Shown here piece by piece: positions 15,818-24,563 of a stretch of DNA of 64,000 nucleotides; positions within the stretch are counted from its first letter, which is position 1; each line of letters opens with the position of its first letter. A model generated the notes under the pieces. It was not told the origin of the DNA. It did not search any database and saw nothing but the letters and a program-made list of their open reading frames with translations. This DNA is from Actinomadura physcomitrii (GTDB taxonomy: Bacteria > Actinomycetota > Actinomycetes > Streptosporangiales > Streptosporangiaceae): contig NZ_WBMS02000011.1 in assembly GCF_008923205.2 (NCBI RefSeq), positions 62,001-126,000 of the forward strand, in the 5' to 3' direction. Position numbers and translations under genes: made by a program.

Positions 15818-16513
15818 GTGGGCGTGCAGAAGGACACCGACGGGCGGGACCGCATCCTGCGGGCGGCCGCCCGGCTGGTCGCCGAGTCCGGCGGCGAGCC
15901 CGTCTCCACCCGGGCCGTCTGCGCCGCCGCCGGCGTCGGCGCGCCCACCCTCTACCACCACTTTGGCGACAAGCAGGGGCTCCTGGACGCGGTCGCCGCG
16001 CACGGGCTCGAGGAGTACCTGGCGAGCAAGCGCGCCCAGCCCGGCACCGGCGACCCGGTCGACGACCTGCGCCACGGCTGGGACCTGCACGTCGAGTTCG
16101 GCGTGTCGCACCCGGCCGTCTACGCGCTGATCTACGGCTCGCCGCGCACCCCGCCCGCCGCGGACGAGGCCTACGCGATCCTGCTCGGCCTGGTCGGCGC
16201 CGTCGCCCGCGCGGGCCGCCTCCGCGTCCCCGTGGAGACCGCGGCGCGGATGATCCAGGCCGCGAGCGTCGGCGTCGTCCTCTTCCTGGTCGCGAACGGC
16301 GACGACGGCGGCGGCCTGTCGGCCCGCACCCGCGAGGCCGTCCTCGCCGCCGTGACCGTCCCGAAGGACCCCTCGGCCGGGCCCGCTTCCCCCGATGCCC
16401 GCGCCGCCTCCGCGCTCGCGCTCCGCGCCGCCCTGTCGGCCGGCCCCCCGTCCGGCTTCAGCCCCGCCGAGGCCGCCCTCCTCGCCGAATGGCTCGACCG
16501 CCTCACCGGCTGA
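15818..16513 (+). CDS. TetR-family regulator
   Basis: A 231-residue protein. The helix-turn-helix spans residues ~10-55 (RDRILRAAARLVAESGGEPV, STRAVCAAAGVGAPTLYHHF), and a TetR C-terminal ligand domain follows. GTG at 15818 has no clear ribosome site; a second GTG lies two codons on, and a TATGTA hexamer about 15 bases upstream suggests a nearly leaderless transcript. Divergent from the alcohol dehydrogenase, its likely target. Ala/Pro-rich linker around residues 190-215. Confidence 0.88.
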   Translation: MGVQKDTDGRDRILRAAARLVAESGGEPVSTRAVCAAAGVGAPTLYHHFGDKQGLLDAVAAHGLEEYLASKRAQPGTGDPVDDLRHGWDLHVEFGVSHPAVYALIYGSPRTPPAADEAYAILLGLVGAVARAGRLRVPVETAARMIQAASVGVVLFLVANGDDGGGLSARTREAVLAAVTVPKDPSAGPASPDARAASALALRAALSAGPPSGFSPAEAALLAEWLDRLTG

Positions 16514-16724
16514 CGTCCACCGCGGCCCGCGCGGCCGGCCGTCGTCGCGGGTGGTTCACCGCGGCGGGCCGGCCTCGGTGCGCCGCAGGGCGGCGGGGGA
16601 AGACGGCGTGGTCCCAGACGAAGAACCCGTCCCACCCGGCGGCCTCGGCACGGCGTGCCGGCTCCGCGACCCGGCGCGGGTCCGCGAACTCGTCCACGTT
16701 GGGAACGCTGATTCCGAAGCGCAC
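16503..16724 (-). pseudogene. Truncated N-terminal fragment of a luciferase-like (LLM) flavin monooxygenase
   Basis: The first ~42 codons read MRFGISVPNVDEFADPRR and AEAAGWDGFFVWDHAVF, the typical start of LLM-class F420/FMN oxidoreductases. Homology then stops and the frame continues for ~30 low-complexity residues to a stop inside the preceding gene's 3' end. An intact enzyme is about 280-330 residues, so this is a broken remnant. It follows the remnant of an AraC regulator on the same strand. Confidence 0.75.
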
Positions 16725-16761
16725 AACGCGACACTACGGTGCCGGAAAGTCGATTTCCAGA

Positions 16762-16860
16762 TTACGATATTCCGATCTCCGGGCGGTCCGGTCGGCGGGT
16801 TCCGCCGAAGGCGCGGCGGTAGGTGCCGGGCGTGCTGCCGAGGTGCGCTCGGAAGTGCTC
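16762..16860 (-). pseudogene. C-terminal remnant of an AraC/GlxA-type regulator
   Basis: Read on the minus strand, 16860-16762 encodes EHFRAHLGSTPGTYRRAF followed by ~14 residues and TAA. This is the last helix-turn-helix segment and end of AraC-family proteins. No upstream part survives; the DUF1707 gene occupies the adjoining sequence in another frame. Together with the LLM fragment it accounts for the 345-bp stretch 16514-16858 that has no intact gene. Confidence 0.65.
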
Positions 16861-17512
16861 AATCGCCGGGTTCGCGGTTCTTGAGTTCCTTGCGGAGCTT
16901 CTTCTCGCGGCGGCGGGCGCGGCGTTTGACGTCGACGCCGCCCCAGAACGCGAAGCCCTTCACGACGACCGTGGGGGAGCCGGGCACGCCGGCGGCGCTC
17001 GCGCCGTGGTCGAAGCCGCCCATGATGCCGATGCCCTTGACGTGGACGGTGATGTCCTCGGGCGCGATGACCTCGACGCCGCCCATGAGGGCGAACGCGC
17101 GGATCGTGACCTCGCCCTCGGTGAAGCGGGCCTCGCGCAGGTCGATCTTGCCGCCGCCCCAGAACGCGAACGCGGTGAACGCGCGGGGGACGTTCCACAC
17201 GCCGGTCCGGGTGAAGCCGCTCATGACGCCGATGCCGGTCGACCAGGACGGGGCGCCGTCGACCGGGCGCCAGTCGGCGCCGGTGTGGGGAGCGGGCGCG
17301 GCGGACGTCACGGCCGCGGGCAGGTCGCGGGTGAGCGGCTCCAGCTCGGCGTAGGTCTTCGCCGCGTACACCGCGTCCAGCCGCTCGTCGAGCTCCTCGA
17401 GCGTGAGCCGTCCCTCGCCGGCCGCGTCGCGCAGCACCTGCGCGACCCGGTCCCGGTCGGAGTCACCGGCTCGCATTTCCGGCGTACCGGCGTGTTCCGG
17501 CAGGTTCGTCAT
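16859..17512 (-). CDS. DUF1707 domain protein with LiaF-like C-terminal region
   Basis: A 217-residue protein. Residues ~13-65 are the DUF1707 motif (MRAGDSDRDRVAQVLRDAAG, LTLEELDERLDAVYAAKTYA), common in actinobacterial envelope proteins. The second half has repeated GV-W/AFWGGG/MGG beta-strand units (FWGGGKIDLREARFTEGEVT, MGGVEVIAPEDITVHVKGIG) like the C-terminal domain of LiaF/cell-wall-active-antibiotic response proteins. The end is very basic (RRREKKLRKELKNREPGD). No membrane helix. ATG at 17512 lacks a ribosome site; ATG at 17476 is an alternative. Probably an envelope-stress accessory protein. Confidence 0.85.
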   Translation of the reverse strand: MTNLPEHAGTPEMRAGDSDRDRVAQVLRDAAGEGRLTLEELDERLDAVYAAKTYAELEPLTRDLPAAVTSAAPAPHTGADWRPVDGAPSWSTGIGVMSGFTRTGVWNVPRAFTAFAFWGGGKIDLREARFTEGEVTIRAFALMGGVEVIAPEDITVHVKGIGIMGGFDHGASAAGVPGSPTVVVKGFAFWGGVDVKRRARRREKKLRKELKNREPGD

Positions 17513-17587
17513 GCGTCGAGACTAGACCAGCAAGGGCTCGCGGTGTCCTGTGGCGACACTCTCGTCGCCTTCCGCTCCAGGCGCCGG

Positions 17588-19864
17588 TCAGCCCGGGACC
17601 AGGCGGATGATCACGGACTTGGAGGTCGGGGTGTTGCTGACCTCGGCGGTGCTGTCGAGCGGGACGAGCACGTTCGTCTCCGGGAAGTACGCGGCGGCGC
17701 AGCCGCGGGCGGTCGGGTAGGCGACGACGCGGAACGCGGGCGCCCGGCGCTCCACGCCGTCGGACCACTCCGACACCAGGTCGACCGTGGCGCCGTCGGC
17801 GACGCCGAGGGCGGACAGGTCGTCGGGGTTGACGAACACGACGCGGCGGCCCGCCTTGATGCCGCGGTAGCGGTCGTCCAGGCCGTAGATGGTGGTGTTG
17901 TACTGGTCGTGGCTGCGGACGGTCTGGAGCAGCAGCCGGCCCTCCGGGACGCGCAGCACCTCCAGCTCGTTCACCGTCAGGTTCGCCTTGCCGGTCGCGG
18001 TCGGGAAGCGGCGCTCGTCGCGGGGCGCGTGCGGGAGCGTGAAGCCGCCGGGCTCGCGGACGCGCGCGTTGTAATCGGCGAAGCCGGGGACGACGCGGGA
18101 CACGTGGTCGCGGATGACGTCGTAGTCGCGCTCCATCGCGTCCCAGCCGATGCCGGAACCGGGGAGCGTCGCCTTCGCGAGCCGGCAGACGATCGCGACC
18201 TCCGACAGCAGGTGCTCGGAGGCGGGGGCGAGGCGCCCCCGGGAGGCGTGCACCATGCCCATCGAGTCCTCGACGGAGACGAACTGCGGCCCGGACGCCT
18301 GCTCGTCGCGCTCGGTGCGGCCGAGCGTCGGCAGGATCAGGGCGAGCTCGCCGGTCACCGCGTGCGAGCGGTTCAGCTTCGTCGACACCTGCGCGGTGAG
18401 CCGGCAGGAGCGCAGCGCCCGCTCGGTGACGGCGGAGTCGGGCGTGGCGCGGACGAAGTTGCCGCCCATCCCGAAGAACACCTTCGCCTTGCCGTCGCGC
18501 ATGGCGCGGATCGCGTCGACGGTGTCGAGGCCGTGCTCGCGCGGCGGCTCGAACGCGAACTCCGCGGCGAGCGCGTCGAGGAACTCGGGCCTGGGCTTCT
18601 CGTAGATGCCCATCGTCCGGTCGCCCTGGACGTTGGAGTGGCCGCGGACCGGGCAGACGCCCGCGCCGGGACGGCCGATGTTGCCGCGCAGCAGCAGGAA
18701 GTTGACGACCTCGCGGATCGTCGGCACCGAGTTGCGGTGCTGGGTGAGGCCCATCGCCCAGCACACCACGATCCGCTTGGAGGCGAGCACGTCGCCGAGC
18801 GTCGCGGCGATCTCGCCGCGGGTCAGCCCGGTCGCCTCCAGCACGTCGTCCCAGTCCAGGCCGCGGACGTGCTTGTCGAACGCCTCGAACCCGTGCGTGT
18901 GCGCGTCGAGGAACTCCCGGTCGAGCGCGCCCGGGGCGTCGGACTCCAGGAGCATCCGGTTGAGCGCCTGGAACAGCGCGAGATCGCCGTTCAGCCGGAT
19001 CTGCAGGAACCGGTCGGCGAGCGCGGTGCCGCGCCCCGTGACGCCGGACGGCCGCTGCGGGTTCTTGAACCGCATCAGCCCCGCCTCGGGCAGCGGGTTC
19101 ACCGCGACGATCCGGGCGCCCTCCTTCTTGGCCTGTTCCAGTGCGGACAGCATCCGCGGGTGGTTGGTGCCGGGGTTCTGCCCGACCACGAAGATCAGAT
19201 CGGCCTTGTACAGGTCGTCGAGGAGGACCGAGCCCTTGCCGATGCCGATCGTCTCGCCGAGCGCCGACCCCGACGACTCGTGGCACATGTTGCTGCAGTC
19301 GGGCAGGTTGTTCGTGCCGAAGGCGCGGGCGAACAGCTGGTAGGCGAACGCGGCCTCGTTGCTGGTGCGCCCCGAGGTGTAGAAGACGGCCTCGTCGGGG
19401 GAGTCCAGCGCGGTCAGCTCCGACGCCAGCAGCCCGAACGCCTCGTCCCACGACACCGGCTCGTAGTGCGCGGACCCGGCGCGCTTGATCATCGGCTCGG
19501 TCAGCCGGCCCTGCTGCCCCAGCCAGTGGTCGGAGCGTTCCGCCAGCTCGCCGACGGTGTGCGCGGCGAAGAACTCGCGGGTGACGCGCCGCGCCGTCGC
19601 CTCCTCCGCGACGGCCTTGGCGCCGTTCTCGCAGAACTCGGCGACGTGCCGGTGGTCGCCCTCCGGCCACGCGCAGCCGGGGCAGTCGAACCCCCGCTTC
19701 TGGTTGACGCGCAGCAGCGTCAGCGCCGTCCGGCGGACGCCCATCTGGTCGTAGGACTGGCGCAGCGCCGCGGTCACGCCGGGGACGCCGGCCGCCCACG
19801 TCTTCGGTTCCGACACGCGCATCCCGGTGTCGTCGAAGTCATCGGCGGGCGCCTGGCGGGTCAT
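17588..19864 (-). CDS. FdhF/YdeP-family molybdopterin oxidoreductase
   Basis: A 758-residue molybdenum bis-MGD enzyme related to formate dehydrogenase H and YdeP. N-terminal cysteines (FDCPGCAWPEGD, EFCENG) suit an iron-sulfur cluster. The molybdenum region has NNLPDCSNMCHESSG, and the nucleotide-binding parts include VGQNPGTNHPRML and GIYEKPRPEFLDAL. No twin-arginine signal, so cytoplasmic. No partner Fe-S or membrane subunit and no selenocysteine context are nearby, so formate dehydrogenase activity is doubtful; an orphan YdeP-like role is more likely. ATG at 19864 has GAGGA about 8 bases upstream. Confidence 0.9.
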   Translation of the reverse strand: MTRQAPADDFDDTGMRVSEPKTWAAGVPGVTAALRQSYDQMGVRRTALTLLRVNQKRGFDCPGCAWPEGDHRHVAEFCENGAKAVAEEATARRVTREFFAAHTVGELAERSDHWLGQQGRLTEPMIKRAGSAHYEPVSWDEAFGLLASELTALDSPDEAVFYTSGRTSNEAAFAYQLFARAFGTNNLPDCSNMCHESSGSALGETIGIGKGSVLLDDLYKADLIFVVGQNPGTNHPRMLSALEQAKKEGARIVAVNPLPEAGLMRFKNPQRPSGVTGRGTALADRFLQIRLNGDLALFQALNRMLLESDAPGALDREFLDAHTHGFEAFDKHVRGLDWDDVLEATGLTRGEIAATLGDVLASKRIVVCWAMGLTQHRNSVPTIREVVNFLLLRGNIGRPGAGVCPVRGHSNVQGDRTMGIYEKPRPEFLDALAAEFAFEPPREHGLDTVDAIRAMRDGKAKVFFGMGGNFVRATPDSAVTERALRSCRLTAQVSTKLNRSHAVTGELALILPTLGRTERDEQASGPQFVSVEDSMGMVHASRGRLAPASEHLLSEVAIVCRLAKATLPGSGIGWDAMERDYDVIRDHVSRVVPGFADYNARVREPGGFTLPHAPRDERRFPTATGKANLTVNELEVLRVPEGRLLLQTVRSHDQYNTTIYGLDDRYRGIKAGRRVVFVNPDDLSALGVADGATVDLVSEWSDGVERRAPAFRVVAYPTARGCAAAYFPETNVLVPLDSTAEVSNTPTSKSVIIRLVPG

Positions 19865-19972
19865 CGTTCACATCCTCGCGATCGGGGTGCTTCCACTCTC
19901 GCACGCCCGAGGCCGTCCGGCGCCGTCGACTTGCGCCCAATGGAAGCGCGCCGCCGGCTACTGTGCCGCCCG

Positions 19973-21058
19973 CTACTGCGGCGGGCCGTCGGCCAGGCGG
20001 AGCATGGCGGCCGTCCGCGCGCCCTGCGCGGTGAACCACTCCATCCGGACGGTCTCGCCGGGATGGTGGGCGAGCATCAGCCCGGTGAGCGTGGTGGGCG
20101 AGTCGACCGCGGCGCCGCCGAGCGAGATGATCGTGGCGCCGACCGGGACGCCCGCCTCGTCGGCCGGGGTGCCGGGCACGACCTCGACGACCTGGGCGCC
20201 CTGGGTGCCGCCGGAGCGGACCTTCACTCCGAGCATGGCGGTCCGGCCGATGTGCACGGTCGCCGACGCCTGGCCGCGGGCGATCTGGCGGGCGATCGCG
20301 AGGGCCCGGTCGGACGGGATGGCGTAGCCGCGGTGGGTGCCCTTCGGCTTGGACTTGCCGACGGTGAACGACGCGGACGCCGCGGTGTTGATGCCGATGA
20401 CCCGGCCGCGGGTGTTCAGCAGCGGGCCGCCGGAGTCGCCCGGCCGGATCGGCGCGCTCGTCTCGATCATGCCGGTGAGCCGCTCGGAGGTGCCGTCGCT
20501 GTCGTCGCGGGCGGTGACGGTCTGGTCGAGGGAGGTGACCTTGCCGGTGACGACGGTCGGGGTGCCGCCCTTGCCGCCGGCGTTGCCGACGGCGGTGACC
20601 GGGTCGCCGACGCCCACCGTGGACGGGTCGCCGAACACGGCGGCCTTCAGCCGGGCCGCGCCGTACAGCCGGATCACCGCGACGTCGCTCTGCCGGTCGT
20701 AGCCGACGATCTGCGCGGTGTAGGAGCGCCGGTTGTCGGTGTCGGTGCCCTTGATGGTGGTGGCGCCCTGGATGACGTGGTTGTTGGTCAGCACGAGCCC
20801 GGAGGGGTCCATGACGATCCCGGTGCCGGCGGCGCGGGTGCTGTTCAGGCCCTGCTCGGTGTCGATGTTGACGACGCCGGGGCGCCGCCCGCTCGGCTTC
20901 TCGTGCTCGGCGACCGGCGTCTTGACCGGCGGGGGGACGTCCTCGGGGCCCGCGCCGCGGTCGAGGGCCTGGCAGCCGGGCGCGACGAGGGCGAGCAGCG
21001 CGGCCAGCAGCAGGGGAATCGCGGAGCGGAGACCGCGATGCTCGAAGACCTCGTTCAC
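19973..21058 (-). CDS. HtrA/DegP-like serine protease with PDZ domain, exported
   Basis: A 361-residue S1C protease. Residues 1-29 form an export signal ending VAPGC, a poor lipobox, so lipid anchoring is uncertain. Catalytic triad: His94 (LTNNHVI), Asp125 (RQSDVAVIRL) and Ser209 (RPGDSGGPLL). A PDZ domain occupies roughly 265-355 (GAQVVEVVPGTPADEAG, GATIISLGG). It would degrade or chaperone misfolded extracytoplasmic proteins. GTG at 21058 has AGGAGG 5 bases upstream. It lies 108 bp upstream of the molybdoenzyme gene on the same strand; no functional link is evident. Confidence 0.92.
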   Translation of the reverse strand: MNEVFEHRGLRSAIPLLLAALLALVAPGCQALDRGAGPEDVPPPVKTPVAEHEKPSGRRPGVVNIDTEQGLNSTRAAGTGIVMDPSGLVLTNNHVIQGATTIKGTDTDNRRSYTAQIVGYDRQSDVAVIRLYGAARLKAAVFGDPSTVGVGDPVTAVGNAGGKGGTPTVVTGKVTSLDQTVTARDDSDGTSERLTGMIETSAPIRPGDSGGPLLNTRGRVIGINTAASASFTVGKSKPKGTHRGYAIPSDRALAIARQIARGQASATVHIGRTAMLGVKVRSGGTQGAQVVEVVPGTPADEAGVPVGATIISLGGAAVDSPTTLTGLMLAHHPGETVRMEWFTAQGARTAAMLRLADGPPQ

Positions 21059-21194
21059 CGGCGCCTCCTAGCAGTTTCCTCCCATGATTCCCGATCCGAG
21101 GGGATTAGTCCTTGAGACGGGTTCTTGACCATCCCAGGGACGACCGCTGGTGGAACGGCGCCTCAGGCCGCCGTCCGTCCGGTGGCGCGCGCCG

Positions 21195-22175
21195 TCAGGG
21201 GGCGAAGTACCGGCGCGGGTTCCCGACGAGCATCTGGTCGATCTGCCCGTCCGGCACGCCCGCCTCGCGCAGCGCGGGCAGCACGTCGTCGCTGATGTGG
21301 CGGTAGTTCCAGTTCGGCGCGAACGCCGGCACGGTCGCCGGGTCGGGCCCGAACCAGTCGATGAAGCAGCTCGCGTCGTGGCTGAGCACCATCCGGTCGG
21401 CGTAGCCGCGCTCGCACAGCGCCACGACCGTGCGGACCCGGTCGGCGGTCGGGTTGATGACGTCCAGCCCGAACCGGTCCATGCCGAGGATCGCGCCGGT
21501 GTCGGCCAGTTCCATCAGGTAGTCGAGGTCGTTGCTGTCCCCGGCGTGCCCGATGACGACCTTGCTGAGGTCGACGCCCTCCTTGCCGAGGATCTCCACG
21601 ACCTTCCGGCCGGCGTGGATCGAGCTCTCGGTGTGCACCGTCACCGGGGCGCCCGTCTCGCGGTGCGCGCGCGCCACCGCCCGCAGCACCCGCTCCACGC
21701 CCGGGGTGAGGCCCGGGGCGTCGATCGCGCACTTGAGGAACGCGGCCTTCACCCCGGTGCCGGCGATGCCCTGCGTCAGGTCGCGGACGAAGTACTCGAT
21801 CATCGGGTCGGGGCCGTCGTCCATCAGCGTGCCCGGCCCGCGGTGGTGGAACTGGAACGGCAGGTCGTTGTAGGTGTAGATCCCGGTGGCCGCGATGATG
21901 TTGAGCTCGGGCACCTGCGCGGCGATCCGCTGTATGCGCGGGATGTAGCGCCCGAGCCCCCACACGGTCGGGTCGGCGATCGTGGTGATGCCGCGCGCGG
22001 GCAGCTCCCGCAGCTTGGCCACCGCGTCGGCGACCTTCTCCTCCTCGTCCCACCAGTCGCCGGCGCCGTAGTTCTCGACGTGCTCGGTGCCGAGGCAGAA
22101 GACGTGCTCGTGCATGAACGTGCGGCCCAGGGCGTCGACCTCGACGGGTCCGCGGACGGTCTCGACAGCGGGCAT
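21195..22175 (-). CDS. Phosphotriesterase-family metal-dependent hydrolase
   Basis: A 326-residue amidohydrolase-superfamily protein. ATG at 22175 follows GAGGGAG; a GTG-led extension to 22211 would run into the operator. Binuclear metal ligands are visible: HxH in FMHEHVF, the carboxylated Lys in AAFLKCAID, His in TVHTESS and IGHAGDSND, Asp in VLSHDASCF. This branch (parathion-hydrolase-like lactonases) hydrolyses lactones or organophosphates. Divergent from a TetR gene with a perfect operator in between, so probably inducible by its substrate. Confidence 0.92.
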   Translation of the reverse strand: MPAVETVRGPVEVDALGRTFMHEHVFCLGTEHVENYGAGDWWDEEEKVADAVAKLRELPARGITTIADPTVWGLGRYIPRIQRIAAQVPELNIIAATGIYTYNDLPFQFHHRGPGTLMDDGPDPMIEYFVRDLTQGIAGTGVKAAFLKCAIDAPGLTPGVERVLRAVARAHRETGAPVTVHTESSIHAGRKVVEILGKEGVDLSKVVIGHAGDSNDLDYLMELADTGAILGMDRFGLDVINPTADRVRTVVALCERGYADRMVLSHDASCFIDWFGPDPATVPAFAPNWNYRHISDDVLPALREAGVPDGQIDQMLVGNPRRYFAP

Positions 22176-22211
22176 CAGGGGGCTCCCTCGATCCAGGCGG
22201 GACAGGTGCAT

Positions 22212-22225
22212 ACCGACCGGTCGGT
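22212..22225. promoter_or_regulatory. Perfect TetR operator between hydrolase and regulator
   Basis: ACCGACCGGTCGGT, a 14-bp perfect palindrome of the classic CGACCGGTCG type, in the 101-bp gap between the divergent phosphotriesterase-family and TetR genes. Confidence 0.85.
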
Positions 22226-22276
22226 TTCTGGCAAGCTATGTCCATGGACGCGGGCGCGTCAATGGGAGGAACGCCG

Positions 22277-22906
22277 ATGACCGAGACCCAGCCTACGGAC
22301 GCCGCGGCGGACGGCGGCGCGGACGGCGCGCCGGTCCGGCGCAGCCCCGTCGAGCGGCGCATCCTGGACGCGGCGCTGCGGCTGTTCGCCGAGCGCGGCT
22401 TCGACGGGACGTCCGTGCAGGGCATCGTCGAGGCCGCCGAGGTCACCAAGGGCGCCCTCTACCACTACTTCGACTCCAAGGACGCGCTGCTCTACGAGAT
22501 CTACCACTCGCTGATCGCCCGGCAGCTCGCCGACCTCGACGCCGTCCTCGCCGAGGGGCTGCCGCCGCGCGAGGCCGTCCGCAAGGTGCTGACGGGGCTG
22601 ATCCTCAGCACCGCCGAGCACATCGACGAGGCGAAGGTGTTCAGCCGGGAGTCGCACCGGCTCGACGACGCCCGCATGCACGCCGTCCGCGCCGACCGCC
22701 GCCGCTACCACAACACCTTCCGCGGCCTGGTCGAGCAGGGCAAGCGGGACGGCTCGTTCACCACCCCGACGCCCGCCGACACCGTCACGATCGTCGCGCT
22801 CGGCATGGTCAACCAGCTCCCGCGCTGGTACCGCGCCGACGGCCCGAAGCCCGCCGCCGAGCTGGCCGCCGAGGTCGCCGACTTCATCCTGGCCGCCCTC
22901 GACTAA
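22277..22906 (+). CDS. TetR-family regulator (KstR-like)
   Basis: A 209-residue protein. GGGAGGA at 22264-22270 sets the ATG at 22277; three earlier in-frame ATGs lack ribosome sites. Helix-turn-helix: RILDAALRLFAERGFDGTSV and IVEAAEVTKGALYHYFDSKD. The C-terminal half resembles TetR proteins of lipid/acyl metabolism (ETHIDEAKVF-like helix, QGKRDGSF). It probably represses the divergent hydrolase through the operator at 22212-22225. Its 3' end overlaps the convergent LLM gene by 4 bp. Confidence 0.93.
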   Translation: MTETQPTDAAADGGADGAPVRRSPVERRILDAALRLFAERGFDGTSVQGIVEAAEVTKGALYHYFDSKDALLYEIYHSLIARQLADLDAVLAEGLPPREAVRKVLTGLILSTAEHIDEAKVFSRESHRLDDARMHAVRADRRRYHNTFRGLVEQGKRDGSFTTPTPADTVTIVALGMVNQLPRWYRADGPKPAAELAAEVADFILAALD

Positions 22907-23805
22907 CGGCGGGTCTGGAGGGGGAGCGCGGCGTCGCGGACATCGGCGAGTTCGGCGTCCCAGTCGTCCGGTGCGGTGAGCGGGGCGAGGACGAACTTCG
23001 ACAGGCCCGCCTCGATCAGCCGCTTGAGGTGCGCCTCCAGGCCGTCGAGGTCGGGGACGACGTCGGCGGGGTCGGCCGGGCCGCTCACCCTGCGGACGCG
23101 CGCGAACCGGGCGGCCGCCTCGTCCGGCAGGGGGCCGCGCCGGTACGGCACGACGGCGCCGAAGTGCTCCTCCTCGATCTCGCGCCCGGCGGCAGCGGCG
23201 GCGTCCTGCACCGCGATCCGGCCGCGCTCGGCCTCGGCGGGCGTGGTGAACGCGGCGAGCCAGCCGTCCGACAGCCGTCCGGTGCGGCGCAGCTCCGCGT
23301 CCGACGTCCCGCCCATCCACACGTCGAAGCCGCCCTTGACGGGGCGCGGCAGGATCCGCAGGCCGTCGTAGCGGAAGCGCGGCCCGTGGTGGACGACGGC
23401 GCCGCCGGCCCAGAAGCGGCGCAGCAGCGGCAGCGCCTCCTCGAAGATCTCGGCGCGCTCCTCCCGGCGGACGCCGAACGCCTGCTGCTCGGCGGGCAGC
23501 CGCTGGCCGAGCCCGAACGCGGGCAGCAGCCGGCCGCGCGACAGCACGTCCAGCGAGGCCAGCTCCTTGGCGAGCAGGGCGGGGGCGCGGCCCGGCACCG
23601 TCATCACGGCGGTGCCGAGCTTGATCCGGGACGTCAGCGCCGCCGCGTGCGTGAGCACGACGACGGGGTCGAGCCCCCACCCGGACGCCCGCTCGGACAC
23701 CCACAACGAGTCGAAGCCCTCGCGTTCGAGGCCGCGGGCGAGGGCGGTCAGGGAGTCCGGGCCGAGCTCGCCGGACGCGGGTGCCATGCCGATGCGAACG
23801 ATCAC
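22903..23805 (-). CDS. LLM-class flavin-dependent oxidoreductase
   Basis: A 300-residue luciferase-fold monooxygenase/dehydrogenase. It begins VIVRIGMAPASGELGPDSL, and GFDSLWVSERASGWGLDPVV, IKLGTAVMTVPGRAP and GRLLPAFGLGQ are typical of actinobacterial LLM proteins using F420 or FMN. GTG at 23805 fits the normal family start although its ribosome site is weak. Convergent with the TetR gene. The substrate is unknown. Confidence 0.88.
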   Translation of the reverse strand: MIVRIGMAPASGELGPDSLTALARGLEREGFDSLWVSERASGWGLDPVVVLTHAAALTSRIKLGTAVMTVPGRAPALLAKELASLDVLSRGRLLPAFGLGQRLPAEQQAFGVRREERAEIFEEALPLLRRFWAGGAVVHHGPRFRYDGLRILPRPVKGGFDVWMGGTSDAELRRTGRLSDGWLAAFTTPAEAERGRIAVQDAAAAAGREIEEEHFGAVVPYRRGPLPDEAAARFARVRRVSGPADPADVVPDLDGLEAHLKRLIEAGLSKFVLAPLTAPDDWDAELADVRDAALPLQTRR

Positions 23806-23824
23806 GTCCCGACCGTACGCACGG

Positions 23825-23962
23825 TCAGTTCGCTGACGCAACCCTCGGCGGCGTGACCGCGGCGACGGCGGCGGCGAGCAGGGCCAGCACCACGATCAGC
23901 ACGAGCCGCCGGTCGGCCCGGACGGCCGCGGGCGCGGCCGTCCGGGCGCCGGGGTCAGACAA
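23825..23962 (-). CDS. Possible small single-span membrane protein
   Basis: A 45-residue reading frame starting at TTG 23962, inside the last codons of the nitroreductase gene, ending TGA at 23825. It encodes SDPGARTAAPAAVRADRRLV, then one hydrophobic helix (LIVVLALLAAAVAAV) and a short tail. The charged Arg pair before the helix fits an inward N-terminus. Codons are G/C-ending. There is no clear ribosome site and no homology I recognise, so it may not be translated. Confidence 0.35.
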   Translation of the reverse strand: MSDPGARTAAPAAVRADRRLVLIVVLALLAAAVAAVTPPRVASAN

Positions 23963-24563
23963 GCTTCACCGCCTGCTCGAAGTCGAGGCGGGGGTTGCGG
24001 GGGAACCAGGCGTCGGAGCCGGGCTTGCCGGCGTTGACGACGGCGATGGCGCGCTGGTTGCCGTCCAGGAACTCCTTCTCCACGGCGGCGGCGTCGAAGC
24101 CGGCCATCGGGCCCGCGGCGAGGCCGGCGGCGCGGATGCCGAGGATCAGGTAGCCGAGCTGGATGGAGGCGTTGAAACGGGCCATGGCGGGACGGCCGGG
24201 GTTGGCGTGCATCGCCTCGCGGGCGCCCTCCCGGTGCGGGAAGGTGACCGGGAGGTGCTCGTGGAAGTCCTCGTCGGCGGCGACGATGAGGGTGAGCGGC
24301 GCGGACGCGGTCTTGGCGCGGTTGCCCTCGGACATCAGCGGCACGAGCCGCTCGCGCGCCTCGGGGGTGCGGACGGCGACGAGGCGCAGCGGCTGGGCGT
24401 TCATCGCGGTCGGCGCCCATTTGACGAGGTCGTAGATCGCGCGGAGCTGCTCGTCGCTCACCGGCTCGGCGCTGAACGTGTTGGCGGTGCGGGCCTCGCG
24501 GAACAGCAGGTCCTGGGCGGACGCGTCGATGGCCAGCAGCCCCTCGGGCGCGATGGTCGTCAT
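23955..24563 (-). CDS. Nitroreductase-family protein (RutE/malonic semialdehyde reductase-like)
   Basis: A 202-residue FMN oxidoreductase. The start LLAIDASAQDLLFREARTAN and VKWAPTAMNAQPLRLVAV match the RutE/HadB branch of nitroreductases, which reduce 3-oxoacids such as malonic semialdehyde in uracil degradation. LILGIRAAGLAAGPMAGFDA is the usual second half. No rut genes are adjacent, so the physiological substrate is unsettled. ATG at 24563 follows GAGAGGTGA. Confidence 0.9.
   Translation of the reverse strand: MTTIAPEGLLAIDASAQDLLFREARTANTFSAEPVSDEQLRAIYDLVKWAPTAMNAQPLRLVAVRTPEARERLVPLMSEGNRAKTASAPLTLIVAADEDFHEHLPVTFPHREGAREAMHANPGRPAMARFNASIQLGYLILGIRAAGLAAGPMAGFDAAAVEKEFLDGNQRAIAVVNAGKPGSDAWFPRNPRLDFEQAVKLV

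Noticed and set aside
17588..19864. A selenocysteine formate dehydrogenase
   Set aside because: There is no in-frame TGA; the catalytic region has Cys/Ser context of the YdeP type.
16823..21115. A 1430-codon plus-strand frame over DUF1707, molybdoenzyme and protease genes
   Set aside because: It is antisense to three well-supported genes and consists of low-complexity Arg/Ala/Gly/Val sequence.
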